DNA of 59,998 bases from Collimonas silvisoli (GCF_018305005.1 NZ_JAGQEG010000029.1:1-59998); one strand, 5' to 3'; positions 17,789 through 26,770 are shown, numbered from the stretch's first letter. The notes: generated by a model from the sequence alone, not told the origin. Numbers and translations: made by a program.

Positions 17789-18805
17789 ATGAACAAGATC
17801 ATGAGAAAGAGCATATTGGCAGTGATGTCGATAGCCGTATTTGCACTGGGTAGCACAGCCGCCATGGCCGACTCCAAGAATCCCAAGATCGGTTTTTCGA
17901 TCGACGATCTGCGGGTGGAACGCTGGGCCAGGGATCGTGATTTTTTTATTGCCGCGGCCGATAAACTGGGCGCCAAGGTATTCGTACAATCGGCCGACGC
18001 TAGCGAGCAGCGGCAGATTGCCCAGATCGAAAACCTGATTTCACGCGGTGTCGACGTCATCGTGATCGTGCCGTTCAACGCCACCGTGCTGAGCAATACC
18101 GTCAAGGAAGCCAAGAAGGCCGGCATCAAAGTGGTGTCTTATGACCGCCTGATTCTCAACGCCGATATCGATGCCTATATTTCGTTCGACAATGAAAAAG
18201 TCGGCGAGATGCAAGCTGAGGGCGTGCTCAAGGCTCAGCCCAAGGGCAATTATTATTTACTGGGAGGTTCGCCCACCGACAACAACGCCAAGATGCTGCG
18301 CGAAGGCCAGTTGAAAGTGCTCAAGCCGTCCATCGACAAGGGCGATATCAAGATCGTCGGCCAGCAATGGGTGAAGGACTGGAGCGCTACCGAAGCCCTG
18401 TCCATCGTCGAGAACGCATTGACCGCCAACAATAACAAGATCGACGCCATTGTCGCTTCCAATGACGGCACCGCCGGCGGCGCGATCCAGGCGCTGGCGT
18501 CGCAAAAGATGGCTGGCAAAGTGCCGGTCTCGGGGCAGGACGCCGACCTGGCCGCGGTCAAACGGGTGATCGCCGGCACCCAATCGATGACGGTCTATAA
18601 GCCGCTCAAGCTGATCGCATCCGAGGCAGCCAAGCTGTCGGTGCAACTGGCGCGCAATGAAAAACCATCCTATAACGCCCAGTATGAAAACGGCGCCAAG
18701 AAAGTCGACACTATCCTGCTGAAACCGACGCCGCTGACCAGCGCCAACGTCAAGCTGCTGGTGGACGACGGCTTCTATACCGAGGCCCAGATCAGCAGCA
18801 AATAA
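17789..18805 (+). CDS. xylF: D-xylose ABC transporter substrate-binding protein
   Basis: 338 residues. Periplasmic receptor that captures xylose for XylGH. The Sec signal is about residues 1-25 (ILAVMSIAVFALGSTAAMA). The mature part shows the pentose-binding start KIGFSIDDLRVERW, SRGVDVIVIVPFN, VVSYDRLILNADIDAY, NDGTAGGAIQAL and VSGQDADLAA. ATG 17789 has AGGAG upstream; the ATG at 17750 would lengthen the signal's n-region with no site. It lies 93 bp after xylA. Confidence 0.96.
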   Translation: MNKIMRKSILAVMSIAVFALGSTAAMADSKNPKIGFSIDDLRVERWARDRDFFIAAADKLGAKVFVQSADASEQRQIAQIENLISRGVDVIVIVPFNATVLSNTVKEAKKAGIKVVSYDRLILNADIDAYISFDNEKVGEMQAEGVLKAQPKGNYYLLGGSPTDNNAKMLREGQLKVLKPSIDKGDIKIVGQQWVKDWSATEALSIVENALTANNNKIDAIVASNDGTAGGAIQALASQKMAGKVPVSGQDADLAAVKRVIAGTQSMTVYKPLKLIASEAAKLSVQLARNEKPSYNAQYENGAKKVDTILLKPTPLTSANVKLLVDDGFYTEAQISSK

Positions 18806-18899
18806 GCCCGGACGCATGAACTGAGACGACGGCTGGCGCTGCGGACTTTGGTTCGCGCGCCGGCCGGCTGTTGTCCACTCAATTACTGCGAGAGCAAAC

Positions 18900-20492
18900 A
18901 TGTCCGACTATTTGCTGGAAATGCGCGGCATCGTCAAGGAATTCGGCGCTGTCCGCGCGCTCGATGGCATAGGCATCAAGGTCAAGAGTGGCGAGTGCCT
19001 CGGCTTGTGCGGCGAAAACGGCGCCGGCAAATCGACTTTGATGAAAGTGCTTTCCGGCGTCTATCCGCATGGCAGCTGGCAGGGCGAAATCCTGTGGCAA
19101 GGGCAGCCGTTGAAGTCGCAATCCATGCGCGATACGGAGGCTGCAGGCATCATCATCATTCATCAAGAGCTGATGCTGGTGCAGGAATTGTCGGTGGCGG
19201 AAAACATTTTCATGGGACACGAGCTGACCTTGCCCGGCGGCCGCATGAATTATCCCGCCATGTACCGGCGCGCGGCAGAACTCATGCGTGAACTCAAAAT
19301 GCCGGACATCAATGTGGCGCTGCCGGTGATGCACTACGGCGGCGGCCATCAGCAATTGGTGGAAATTGCCAAGGCGCTCAACAAACAGGCCAGGCTGCTG
19401 ATCCTGGATGAGCCGTCTTCATCGCTGACAGCGTCTGAGATTGCGATATTGCTGGACATCATTCGCGATTTGAAGGCCAAGGGCGTGGCCTGCGTCTACA
19501 TCTCGCACAAGCTGGACGAAGTGGCGGCGGTATGCGACACCGTGGCCGTGATCCGCGACGGCAAGCACATCGCCACCACGCCCATGCAGGAAATGAATGT
19601 CGAGCAGATCATCACGCAAATGGTGGGCCGTGAGATCAGCGCCATGTATCCGGACCGGGAACACGAGATCGGCGAGGTGATGTTCGAAGCGCGGCATGTC
19701 ACTTGCCATGACGTCGATAATCCGCAGCGCAAGCGGGTCGACGATATTTCCTTTTCCTTGCGGCGCGGCGAGATCCTTGGCGTCGCCGGATTGGTGGGCG
19801 CCGGCCGCACCGAGCTGGTGTCGGCCTTGTTCGGCGCCTATCCCGGGCGCAGCCAGGCCGAGGTCTGGCTGGAAGGCGTCAAGGTCGATACCAGCACGCC
19901 GCTGAAGGCGATCCGGCTCGGGCTGTGCATGGTGCCGGAGGATCGCAAGCAGCACGGCATCGTGCCGGATCTCAGTGTCGGCCAGAACATTACCTTGACC
20001 GTGCTCAAGAATTTTTCACGCCGTACCCGCGTCGACGCCGAAGCCGAACTGAAAACCGTGCAAGCCGAAATCAGCCGCCTCCAGCTCAAGACCGCCAGCC
20101 CGTTCTTGCCCATCACCAGCCTCTCCGGCGGCAACCAGCAAAAGGCGGTGCTGGCAAAGATGCTGCTGGCGCAGCCCAAGGTCCTGATCCTGGACGAGCC
20201 GACGCGTGGCGTCGATGTCGGCGCCAAGGCCGAGATCTACCGGCTGATGGCGGATCTGGCGCGGCAGGGCGTGGCGATCATCATGGTGTCCTCCGAACTG
20301 GCGGAGGTGCTGGGCGTGTCCGACCGCGTGCTGGTCATCGGCGAAGGCAAGTTGCGCGGCAATTTCATCAATCGCGATTTGAGTCAGGAAACCGTGCTGG
20401 CGGCAGCTATCGACCAGTCGTCGCAGTATCTGGCCTCACAGCAACCCGCTGCAACGGCGTCTGCAATCATCGGGAATTACTTCGGAAACTAA
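18900..20492 (+). CDS. xylG: D-xylose ABC transporter ATP-binding protein
   Basis: 530 residues with two ABC cassettes, as is normal for sugar importers of this class. The first has Walker [13 protein letters not shown] and Walker [12 protein letters not shown]; its signature (about [13 protein letters not shown]) is a clear departure from LSGGQ. The second has [10 protein letters not shown] in place of Walker A, signature [13 protein letters not shown] and [15 protein letters not shown]. Energises XylH at the inner membrane. Its stop is one base before xylH, so the genes are coupled. Confidence 0.96.
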   Translation: MSDYLLEMRGIVKEFGAVRALDGIGIKVKSGECLGLCGENGAGKSTLMKVLSGVYPHGSWQGEILWQGQPLKSQSMRDTEAAGIIIIHQELMLVQELSVAENIFMGHELTLPGGRMNYPAMYRRAAELMRELKMPDINVALPVMHYGGGHQQLVEIAKALNKQARLLILDEPSSSLTASEIAILLDIIRDLKAKGVACVYISHKLDEVAAVCDTVAVIRDGKHIATTPMQEMNVEQIITQMVGREISAMYPDREHEIGEVMFEARHVTCHDVDNPQRKRVDDISFSLRRGEILGVAGLVGAGRTELVSALFGAYPGRSQAEVWLEGVKVDTSTPLKAIRLGLCMVPEDRKQHGIVPDLSVGQNITLTVLKNFSRRTRVDAEAELKTVQAEISRLQLKTASPFLPITSLSGGNQQKAVLAKMLLAQPKVLILDEPTRGVDVGAKAEIYRLMADLARQGVAIIMVSSELAEVLGVSDRVLVIGEGKLRGNFINRDLSQETVLAAAIDQSSQYLASQQPAATASAIIGNYFGN

Positions 20493-20493
20493 T

Positions 20494-21633
20494 ATGCGCA
20501 CGATCAACATCAAACAGCTATTCCGGCAATACAAGATCATGGCCCTGCTGATTGCGATTGCCATCATCTGGGCGGTCTTCAGCTGGAAAACCGAAGGCGG
20601 CTTCGTGACGCCGCGCAACCTCTCCAATCTGCTGCGCCAGATGTCGATCACCGGCATCCTGGCCTGCGGCATGGTGCTGGTGATTATCGGCGGCGAAATC
20701 GATCTCTCGGTCGGCTCCATGCTGGGCTTGCTGGGCGGCGTCGCCGCGGTGCTGAACGTCACCCATCACTTGCCTTTGCCGCTGAACCTGTGTCTGATAC
20801 CGTTGCTGGGACTGGCGCTGGGTTTGTTCAACGGTTATCTGACGGCGTATATGCGGATTCCATCGTTCATCGTCGGCCTCGGCGGCATGCTGGCGTTTCG
20901 CGGGATTCTGCTGGGCGTCACCGGCGGCCTGACCATCGCCCCTGTATCCAGCGACCTGGTGTATCTGGGGCAGGGTTATCTGTCGCCGCATTTCGGCATC
21001 GCGCTCGGTTTCGGCTTGTTTGCATTGGCGCTGGTGCTGAGCTGGCGCCAGCGCCGCAACCGCCTGTTGCATGCGCTGCCGGTGCCGCCGCTGTGGCGCG
21101 ATGCGTTGCGCGTGCTGCTGATCGGCCTGATCTTGCTGGCGTTCGTATCCACCCTCAACACTTACGACGGGATTCCGGTGCCGGTGCTGTTGCTGCTGGC
21201 TTTGCTGGGCGTATTCAGCTACATCACTACCCAGACCGTATTCGGCCGCCGCATTTATTCGGTCGGCAGCAATATGGAAGCCACCCGTCTGTCCGGCGTC
21301 AATGTGCAAGCGGTGAAGCTGGGGATTTTTGGCATCATGGGAGTGATGTGCGCGCTGGCGGGCCTGGTCAATACCGCGCGCCTGGCCGCAGGTTCGCCTT
21401 CGGCCGGCAACATGGGTGAGCTGGATGCGATTGCCGCCTGTTTCATCGGCGGCGCCTCCATGCGCGGCGGTTCGGGCACGGTATATGGCGCGCTGATCGG
21501 CGCGCTGGTGATGGCCAGCCTGGACAACGGCATGTCGATGCTGGATGTTGACACCTACTGGCAAATGATCGTCAAGGGCAGCATCCTGATGCTGGCGGTG
21601 TGGGTCGATGTCAGTACGCGTTCCGGTCGTTAG
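20494..21633 (+). CDS. xylH: D-xylose ABC transporter permease
   Basis: 379 residues, slightly shorter than E. coli XylH (393). About ten membrane helices; conserved GEIDLSVGSMLGLLGG, GGLTIAPVS, VFGRRIYSVGSNMEATRLSG and the EAA-like GELDAIAACFIGGASMRGG stretch. The start overlaps the xylG stop region with one base between. Probable last gene of the operon; no clear terminator was seen in 21634-21780. Confidence 0.95.
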   Translation: MRTINIKQLFRQYKIMALLIAIAIIWAVFSWKTEGGFVTPRNLSNLLRQMSITGILACGMVLVIIGGEIDLSVGSMLGLLGGVAAVLNVTHHLPLPLNLCLIPLLGLALGLFNGYLTAYMRIPSFIVGLGGMLAFRGILLGVTGGLTIAPVSSDLVYLGQGYLSPHFGIALGFGLFALALVLSWRQRRNRLLHALPVPPLWRDALRVLLIGLILLAFVSTLNTYDGIPVPVLLLLALLGVFSYITTQTVFGRRIYSVGSNMEATRLSGVNVQAVKLGIFGIMGVMCALAGLVNTARLAAGSPSAGNMGELDAIAACFIGGASMRGGSGTVYGALIGALVMASLDNGMSMLDVDTYWQMIVKGSILMLAVWVDVSTRSGR

Positions 21634-21781
21634 AGAGAAAGCGGCGGGCGTTCGCGTGTGTAAATCGAGCGGTTGGATATATGGATTCCCGGAATTGCTC
21701 CGGCATGAGAATGAGATCATTGCCATCCCGGTTTGCCTAATTGTAATCGTTTGTAAGAGCGGTCAACAGTACCCGCACGGC

Positions 21782-21846
21782 GCTCGTTTATTGCTCAAGC
21801 CCTCGGGAATTTCCTGAGGTAACCAAGACAACATATAGGTGCACAA
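21782..21846 (+). promoter_or_regulatory. Conserved leader with hairpin, copy 1
   Basis: The 65 bases before the next gene match 37277-37341 over nearly their full length, including GCTCAAGCCCTC, a hairpin CTCGGGA-att-TCCTGAG and AGGTGC.CAA before ATG. In the other copy the stem is CTCAGGA/TCCTGAG, so the single stem difference is a G-U for an A-U pair and pairing is kept. This suggests a functional 5' RNA structure. Confidence 0.6.
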
Positions 21847-22149
21847 ATGAATAAATTACTCGCAACTCTGATCGCCGGCCTGTTCGCTACTTCCGTTTTC
21901 GCTCAAGCTTCTGCTCCTGCCGCACCGGCAACACCTGCGGCACCAAGCGCAACTGCTGCCCAAGCTGTAAAAACGGATGCGAAAGCGGCCAAGGTTGAGA
22001 CCAAAGCTGTCGCCAAGACTGAAGCCAAGGCAGCAACTACCGAAACCAAGGCTAAGGTCAAGAAAGCAAAGGTCCACCACACGGCAGCCAAGGCTGAAGT
22101 CCAGCCGGCCGCAGTCAAGGCAGACGTCAAGGAAGCCGCGCCTAAGTAA
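21847..22149 (+). CDS. Small secreted Ala/Lys-rich protein, copy 1
   Basis: 100 residues. Signal peptide MNKLLATLIAGLFATSVFAQ, cleaved near VFA|QA, then a low-complexity Ala/Lys/Thr/Glu mature part with repeated K.E.K and TKAKVKKAK patches; strongly basic and probably helical or disordered. A paralogue with an identical signal peptide is at 37342-37647. The composition recalls eukaryotic-H1-like lysine-rich proteins, but the export signal argues for a periplasmic or surface role, for example charge binding to envelope polymers (inference). A terminator follows 20 bp later. Confidence 0.75.
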   Translation: MNKLLATLIAGLFATSVFAQASAPAAPATPAAPSATAAQAVKTDAKAAKVETKAVAKTEAKAATTETKAKVKKAKVHHTAAKAEVQPAAVKADVKEAAPK

Positions 22150-22168
22150 TCACGGCGGCGCACATCGC

Positions 22169-22200
22169 AAGAGACAGGCTCATCCTGTCTCTTGTATTTT
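22169..22200 (+). terminator. Rho-independent terminator after small secreted protein 1
   Basis: AAGAGACAGG-ctcat-CCTGTCTCTT stem followed by GTATTTT. The core GACAGG/CCTGTC is shared with the terminator of the paralogue at 37662-37693. Confidence 0.85.
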
Positions 22201-22240
22201 CAAGCGTCATTTTTCTGAGTAAGTTTTAAAGGAATAAATC

Positions 22241-22435
22241 ATGGGTATTCTGGAAGAAGTCATTGGTGCGGTAGTAGCGGTCGAAGGCGTTAAGAAACTG
22301 GATCCGGATGCATCCATATTGACCGAGGGCATAGCTGCGATTGCCGGTTACAAGGGTGTGGAAATGGTAACCGAACATCTGGAAAACAAAGAAGACGACA
22401 GCAAAGAGGGCGATAGCCCTCAGCAGCCTGCTTAA
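22241..22435 (+). CDS. Small hypothetical protein
   Basis: 64 residues; AAAGGA lies 8-13 bases before the ATG. The first two-thirds is a mildly hydrophobic, Gly/Val-rich stretch (ILEEVIGAVVAVEGVKKLD, EGIAAIAGYKGVEMV) and the C-terminal end is acidic (ENKEDDSKEGD). No signal peptide and no known domain. Codon use fits its neighbours, so it is probably real. Confidence 0.55.
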   Translation: MGILEEVIGAVVAVEGVKKLDPDASILTEGIAAIAGYKGVEMVTEHLENKEDDSKEGDSPQQPA

Positions 22436-22462
22436 GGCTTTAAGGCTACCTCTACAAATTCT

Positions 22463-22541
22463 GTCATCCCCGCGAACGCGGGGATCCATGTTACTGCATC
22501 ACATTGCAACGAAGATGGATTCCCGCGTTCGCGGGAATGAC
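22463..22541 (+). repeat. REP doublet (REPIN-like element), copy 2
   Basis: GTCATCCCCGCGAACGCGGGGATCC and, 40 bases on, GGATTCCCGCGTTCGCGGGAATGAC form two palindromes in opposed orientation, the same design as 1154-1242. (Longer arms are described by position: left arm 22463-22487, right arm 22517-22541.) Intergenic, downstream of a small gene. Confidence 0.8.
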
Positions 22542-22584
22542 GCAACGGGAGTTATTCGGGGCCGCCTTAAGTAAGTCAGAATAT

Positions 22585-22618
22585 GAGGAATCTTCTTTCA
22601 CGAGAAGATTCCTCTTTT
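22585..22618 (+). terminator. Rho-independent terminator
   Basis: A perfect 12-bp stem GAGGAATCTTCT/AGAAGATTCCTC with a 6-base loop runs into TTTT. It lies 150 bp after the nearest gene stop, behind the REP doublet, so that transcript probably includes the repeat. The rest of 22436-22787 has no evident gene. Confidence 0.75.
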
Positions 22619-22790
22619 GCATTTCAATTCCCTGCCCGCCAGCGTTTTTCGTAACGAACATAAAAGACAAATCCCGGAAAATATGGCACTGTAAGCCCAG
22701 TCCTGATTGCGTATCGGGAAGCAGCCATGATTTTGCGACGCTGTCGCGGAACTGACAACGATTCGATTCGAATCGAAGCGGGGAGAAATG

Positions 22791-23003
22791 ATGAAGATGA
22801 CTTACTGGATTGCCGAAAATTTAAAAGGCGACAAGGCCGACGCAATCATTGCAAGAACAAAGCACGATTGCGAACAAAAAGTCATTGCTTACGCCAGTCC
22901 TTCGGAGTACCGCCAGCCGGTAAAGAAATCGTTCCTCTACGGCGACGCATTCGATTTGTTTGAAATGGCCACGGCCAAAGACGGCGGGCGCGGAATGGGG
23001 TAG
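22791..23003 (+). CDS. Small hypothetical protein
   Basis: 70 residues from ATG 22791 with GGGGAG six bases upstream; ATG 22788 is possible. Sequence MKMTYWIAENLKGDKADAI then a basic, Tyr-containing part (SEYRQPVKKSFLYGDAFDLF) and Gly-rich end. No signal, membrane span or recognised domain; likely a soluble cytosolic protein. Confidence 0.55.
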   Translation: MKMTYWIAENLKGDKADAIIARTKHDCEQKVIAYASPSEYRQPVKKSFLYGDAFDLFEMATAKDGGRGMG

Positions 23004-23494
23004 GGCGGGGTAGAGCAGCATCCGCGCAGTATTTTGCACGATCGCTCCCGCTACGCGATTCGGTCTGCGACATTCACGCCAAAACATGTCTGTTTCGGCC
23101 AATCAGGATGGCGGCTTTTGACAAGGTCAGCTATTCATCCCCCGTTTTTTTCTTGCGCGCCCGCCGAAATCATTTTCGGCCTTCAATTTCTCTGCGGCGC
23201 ACATCTTCCCGAGCCGGCGAAGCGCATATCGTAAGCGGCGCTTGCGCGGTTTGCCAGCGGTTCGCCCGCAGTTCGCCATACCGGCTTGAACTCTAGTTGT
23301 TCTGTCCTGCCCTCTCCTAGTAGTTTTGTCCTGCCCATCCCGGTTTAAAAGAGATAGTCGGTCCTACTCAAATAGGGACTGATCGGTCATATGCGTTTTT
23401 TTTTGCCTGCCTATACTCATTTCACGGACGCGAGCATTGCGGTCCAATCGAAACAAACCGAGTCGAGGCATGAAAAACCACTACGGAGAAGAGC
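23004..23494. other. Intergenic region upstream of the Flp/Tad locus
   Basis: 491 bp without a convincing gene. Near its right end are two tandem copies of a 23-bp unit, AGTtGTTcTGTCCTGCCC (23295-23317 and 23319-23341), then an inverted repeat GTCCTA-ctcaaa-TAGGGAC (23361-23379) and an AT-rich T9 tract (23395-23403). These are likely promoter and regulator sites of the tad operon that starts at 23495. Confidence 0.45.
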
Positions 23495-23641
23495 ATGCGA
23501 TTAACCGACGACCCATCGCATGCCCTCATGTGTTTCTTCAAGGATGAGGACGGTGCGTCGCTTATAGAGTTCGCGCTCATTGGCGCGCTAGTTGTTGTGG
23601 TCTGCACGCTTGTGCTGCTCGCTCTGGTGAAGACCGCATGA
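23495..23641 (+). CDS. Flp-type pilin-like protein (48 aa), first gene of the tad operon
   Basis: 48 residues: a short N-terminal part, then DEDGASLIEFALIGALVVVV. This is the Flp/TadE prepilin signature: Gly before the cleavage point, Glu at mature position 5 followed by an aromatic residue, and a hydrophobic helix. GGAG precedes the ATG at 23495. The mature peptide would be only 30 residues, shorter than the two tandem Flp pilins at 27209 and 27473 and lacking their Cys-containing tail. It stands 71 bp before the prepilin peptidase. It may be a minor pilin or a pseudo-pilin. Confidence 0.7.
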   Translation: MRLTDDPSHALMCFFKDEDGASLIEFALIGALVVVVCTLVLLALVKTA

Positions 23642-23712
23642 GAAGCCGTCTTGGATGCAAGCCGCAGCGCATTGCCGATCACGCTTCAATTGAATGACTA
23701 CAGGGATAGATC

Positions 23713-24297
23713 ATGCAGGCATTTTATTCACTACTTGAACTTCTCGGGATGCTCGTCACGGATCCGCGCACGGGTGTCTTGATCGCGTTGCTGATTGTTG
23801 CGTCAGTGTGCGATTTCCGGGTCTACAAGATTCCGAACTGGCTGACTGCAAGCGGCACGGCTTTCGGCCTGATTTACAACACCGCGGCTCCCATTTCGCC
23901 GCACGCCGGTTTTCCATGGGCGTTCGAAGGCATGTTGCTTGGCTTGCTCATGATGCTGCCGCTGTATGCGCTCAAGGTCATGGGTGCAGGCGACGTAAAA
24001 CTGATGGCGATGGTCGGCGCATTCCTGGGCGTCCCCGCTATCTTGTATGCGGTCTTATGCACTTTTATTGTCGGCGGCATCGCGGCCTTGGGATTCGCGC
24101 TGTTTAACAGAGCGCTGGGGCGGATGCTAGGCAATGTTAAGAATATCGTGCAGATCATGGTGCTGTCGGCCATTGGCGGCATCAGGCCAGACGCCCATAT
24201 GGAAGCAAGCAAGTCGGTGGGGAAATTGCCGTATGGCGTCAGCATCGGCATAGGCGCCACCGGCTATATGGTGGCGCGGCAACTAGGGTATTTGTAG
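23713..24297 (+). CDS. cpaA: Prepilin peptidase, A24 family (CpaA/TadV)
   Basis: 194 residues, membrane aspartic protease that cleaves Flp prepilins. The two catalytic Asp are visible: CDFRVYKIPN (about residue 37) and MGAGDVKLM (about residue 94). Five to six membrane helices. It lacks the N-terminal methylase domain, as is normal for Tad systems. Second gene of the operon. Confidence 0.93.
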   Translation: MQAFYSLLELLGMLVTDPRTGVLIALLIVASVCDFRVYKIPNWLTASGTAFGLIYNTAAPISPHAGFPWAFEGMLLGLLMMLPLYALKVMGAGDVKLMAMVGAFLGVPAILYAVLCTFIVGGIAALGFALFNRALGRMLGNVKNIVQIMVLSAIGGIRPDAHMEASKSVGKLPYGVSIGIGATGYMVARQLGYL

Positions 24298-24327
24298 CTT
24301 GCAAAACAAACCTGACTAGGATCGAAA

Positions 24328-25167
24328 ATGAAAAACGTCAAAGCAATCGGATTGCTCATGCTGGCCTCGGTGATCGGTCTGGGAGCCGCTGTATATGCGG
24401 CTGGGTGGGTATCGCAGCAAGGCAGCATCGCGTCCAACAAGGTTGTGGTGGCCGCGTCCGATATCGAACTGGGGAGCAAGATCAATGCACAAATGCTGTC
24501 GATCATTGACTGGCCCAGCGGATCGGTGCCTGCAGGCGCTTTCAAGGAACTCAAGGACTTGCAGGACCGGGTGGTGAGAGTCGGCGTGCTGCGCGGCGAA
24601 GCGATTCTCGATGGCAAGCTGGCGCCGGTCGGCACGCAGGGCGGGCTTTCCGCCGTGATTGCCGAAGGCAAGCGAGCCATGACGGTCAGAGTCAACGATG
24701 TGGTCGGGGTGGCTGGATTCGCGCTTCCCGGCAACTATGTAGACGTCATGGTGAATGCGCAGCAGGACAAAAACAAGGGTGAAGAAGGCAAGCAGATCAG
24801 CAAGACCGTGCTGGAGCATGTACTGGTGCTGGCGGTGGCGCAAGAGGCCGGCCGCGACGATACCAAGCCCAAGGTAGTCAGCGCGGTGACGCTGGAGCTG
24901 ACGCTGGAGGATTCGGAAAAGCTGGATCTGGCACGCAGTGTCGGCACCCTATCGCTGGTGCTGCGCAACCAGGTAGACAAGAACACGGTAGCAACCGCAG
25001 GCATTACCAAGAACCAGCTGTTTGGCGAGCGTGCAGAACCGGAAGCATTACCGGTCAAGGTCGCGGTTGCCAAGCCCAGGGTAGCGCGCAGCAAACCGAT
25101 GGTGGCGTCAGCCTCGCAATGCGTCGAGGTAGTTCAGAACGGCAGCCGGACGCTCAACTGTTTTTAA
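24328..25167 (+). CDS. cpaB: Flp pilus assembly protein CpaB/RcpC
   Basis: 279 residues. N-terminal membrane anchor (IGLLMLASVIGLGAAVYAAG), then an SAF domain (VVVAASDIELGSKINAQML, VLRGEAILDGKL) and the RcpC domain (MTVRVNDVVGVAGFALPGNYVDVM). It supports secretin assembly in the periplasm. C-terminal part ends with Cys-containing SASQCVEVVQNGSRTLNCF. Lies 30 bp after cpaA. Confidence 0.93.
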   Translation: MKNVKAIGLLMLASVIGLGAAVYAAGWVSQQGSIASNKVVVAASDIELGSKINAQMLSIIDWPSGSVPAGAFKELKDLQDRVVRVGVLRGEAILDGKLAPVGTQGGLSAVIAEGKRAMTVRVNDVVGVAGFALPGNYVDVMVNAQQDKNKGEEGKQISKTVLEHVLVLAVAQEAGRDDTKPKVVSAVTLELTLEDSEKLDLARSVGTLSLVLRNQVDKNTVATAGITKNQLFGERAEPEALPVKVAVAKPRVARSKPMVASASQCVEVVQNGSRTLNCF

Positions 25168-25193
25168 TTAAAACAATCTAGGGAGCAGTTCAA

Positions 25194-26759
25194 GTGAATA
25201 ACAACTACAGAAGCGTGATTTTCTTCGCTGCGCTGGCCTTGTCTGATGGAGCATTTGCGGCAAGCGCACCTTTCTCCAATCAAACTCCAGGCTCTTCCGG
25301 CCTGAGGCCTTGCGGATCCGTGACGGTTGACCCTGTTACTTACGTCACGCTCGGCAAGTCGAGTGTTATCCGGCTGGATGTTCCCGCTGCGCGCATGCTG
25401 GTCGGCGGCCAGTCGTCGAGCCGGGCGGGCCGGCCAGCTGCACCATCGAATGACAAGACCGCGCCGCCGGGGCCGGCGAATGCACCTCCAGCTCCGGCGC
25501 AAGCGGCTTCGGATGGCGTGGCAGATGTGGAAATCACGCTGCTCAGCCCTACCGAACTGTTCTTTCTAGGGAGGAAGGCTGGATCGATGAATGTGGTCCT
25601 GCAGAGTTCGGATGGACGCTGCGTCATCAAGGACATCATCGTTACCGTCGATCCGGGCACCTTGCAAGCCAAGCTAAGCGAATTGATGCCTGAAGAAACC
25701 GGGATCAAGGTGCGCGGCGCGGAAAATGCACTGGTGCTGACCGGCAAAGTCAGCGATGGCGTCAAGCTCGATGAAGCGATGAGCCTGGCCACTGCTTACG
25801 GCGACGGCAAAAAGGTGGTCAACATGCTGCGCATCATGACCCCGCAGCAGGTCATGCTGGAAGTGAAAATCGCCGAAGTCAGCAAGACCCTGCTCGACAA
25901 ACTCGGATCGAGCGTCGCCCTGGCCCGCTCCAGTCATGGCGGTGGGAATACCTATTCCCTGCTGTCCAATTTCTTGAGCGGCGGCAATGCCTTGTTACAG
26001 GCGCTGAAGATCGGCAGGACCGCGGTAAACGTCGACGGACAAAAGGACGACGGCCTGGTGCGGGTACTGGCTGAACCGAACATCATGGCCATCAGCGGTC
26101 AACAGGCCAGTTTCCTGTCGGGCGGCAAGATTTTCATTCCAGTATCGCAAACCAACAATGCCGGCGTGCCCACCATCACGCTGGAAGAAAAGGAATTCGG
26201 CATCGGCGTGAAATTCACGCCCACCGTGCTGGACGGCACCCGGGTCAACCTGAAGATGGTGTCCGAAGTATCCGATCTGTCGCAGGTCGGCTCGCCGTTC
26301 ACCACCGTCGGCGGCGTCACGGCGGTCCTGCCATCGCTGACGGTGCGGCGGGCGGACACCACCGTCCAGCTCAACGATGGACAAAGCTTCGCGATTGCCG
26401 GCCTGATCAAGAACAACGTCACCGAAACCATGAAGCGCTTCCCCGGCTTGGGCGAGGTGCCGGTGCTGGGTGCGCTGTTCAGGAGTTCCGAGTTCCAGAC
26501 CGATCAGACGGAACTGCTGTTCGTGATTACGCCGCACCTGGTGAAGCCGCTGGCGGAAGTGCCGACGCTGCCGACGGACAATCATATTGTTCCTAGCCGT
26601 GGCGAAGTTTATTTCAACGGCAGCCTGGAAGGATCCGCTCCGGCTCCGGCTCAAGCACAGGCTCAAGTTCCAGCTCCAGCTCCAGCTCCAGCTCCAGCTC
26701 CAGCCATGGCGCCAGCAGCTAGTTCTGAAGATGCCGCCGCCACTCCTGAAATCAAATAA
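25194..26759 (+). CDS. cpaC: Outer-membrane secretin of the Flp pilus (CpaC/RcpA)
   Basis: 521 residues from a GTG start with GGGAG upstream. Signal peptide about 1-23 (FFAALALSDGAFA). N-terminal BON/POTRA-like region with VTVDPGTLQAKLSELMPE, then the secretin core (about 245-450: VRVLAEPNIMAISGQQASFLSGG, LSQVGSPF, VRRADTTVQLNDGQSFAIAGL, FPGLGEVPVLGALF, ELLFVITPHLV). A Pro/Ala linker at residues 62-108 and a long Ala-Pro tail at the C-terminus are unusual. Forms the channel for the pilus. Confidence 0.95.
   Translation: MNNNYRSVIFFAALALSDGAFAASAPFSNQTPGSSGLRPCGSVTVDPVTYVTLGKSSVIRLDVPAARMLVGGQSSSRAGRPAAPSNDKTAPPGPANAPPAPAQAASDGVADVEITLLSPTELFFLGRKAGSMNVVLQSSDGRCVIKDIIVTVDPGTLQAKLSELMPEETGIKVRGAENALVLTGKVSDGVKLDEAMSLATAYGDGKKVVNMLRIMTPQQVMLEVKIAEVSKTLLDKLGSSVALARSSHGGGNTYSLLSNFLSGGNALLQALKIGRTAVNVDGQKDDGLVRVLAEPNIMAISGQQASFLSGGKIFIPVSQTNNAGVPTITLEEKEFGIGVKFTPTVLDGTRVNLKMVSEVSDLSQVGSPFTTVGGVTAVLPSLTVRRADTTVQLNDGQSFAIAGLIKNNVTETMKRFPGLGEVPVLGALFRSSEFQTDQTELLFVITPHLVKPLAEVPTLPTDNHIVPSRGEVYFNGSLEGSAPAPAQAQAQVPAPAPAPAPAPAMAPAASSEDAAATPEIK
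26670..26705 (+). repeat. Hexanucleotide tandem repeat CCAGCT in cpaC
   Basis: Five perfect CCAGCT units (26670-26699) and a sixth partial one encode the Ala-Pro tail of the secretin. The 6-base period keeps the frame, so slippage would change tail length without breaking the gene. Confidence 0.85.
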
Positions 26760-26770
26760 AAGGAAAGTCC

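Noticed and set aside
26670..26705. CCAGCT repeats as a CRISPR-like or phase-variable array
   Set aside because: Six-base coding microsatellite without spacers; it keeps frame, so no on/off switching is expected.
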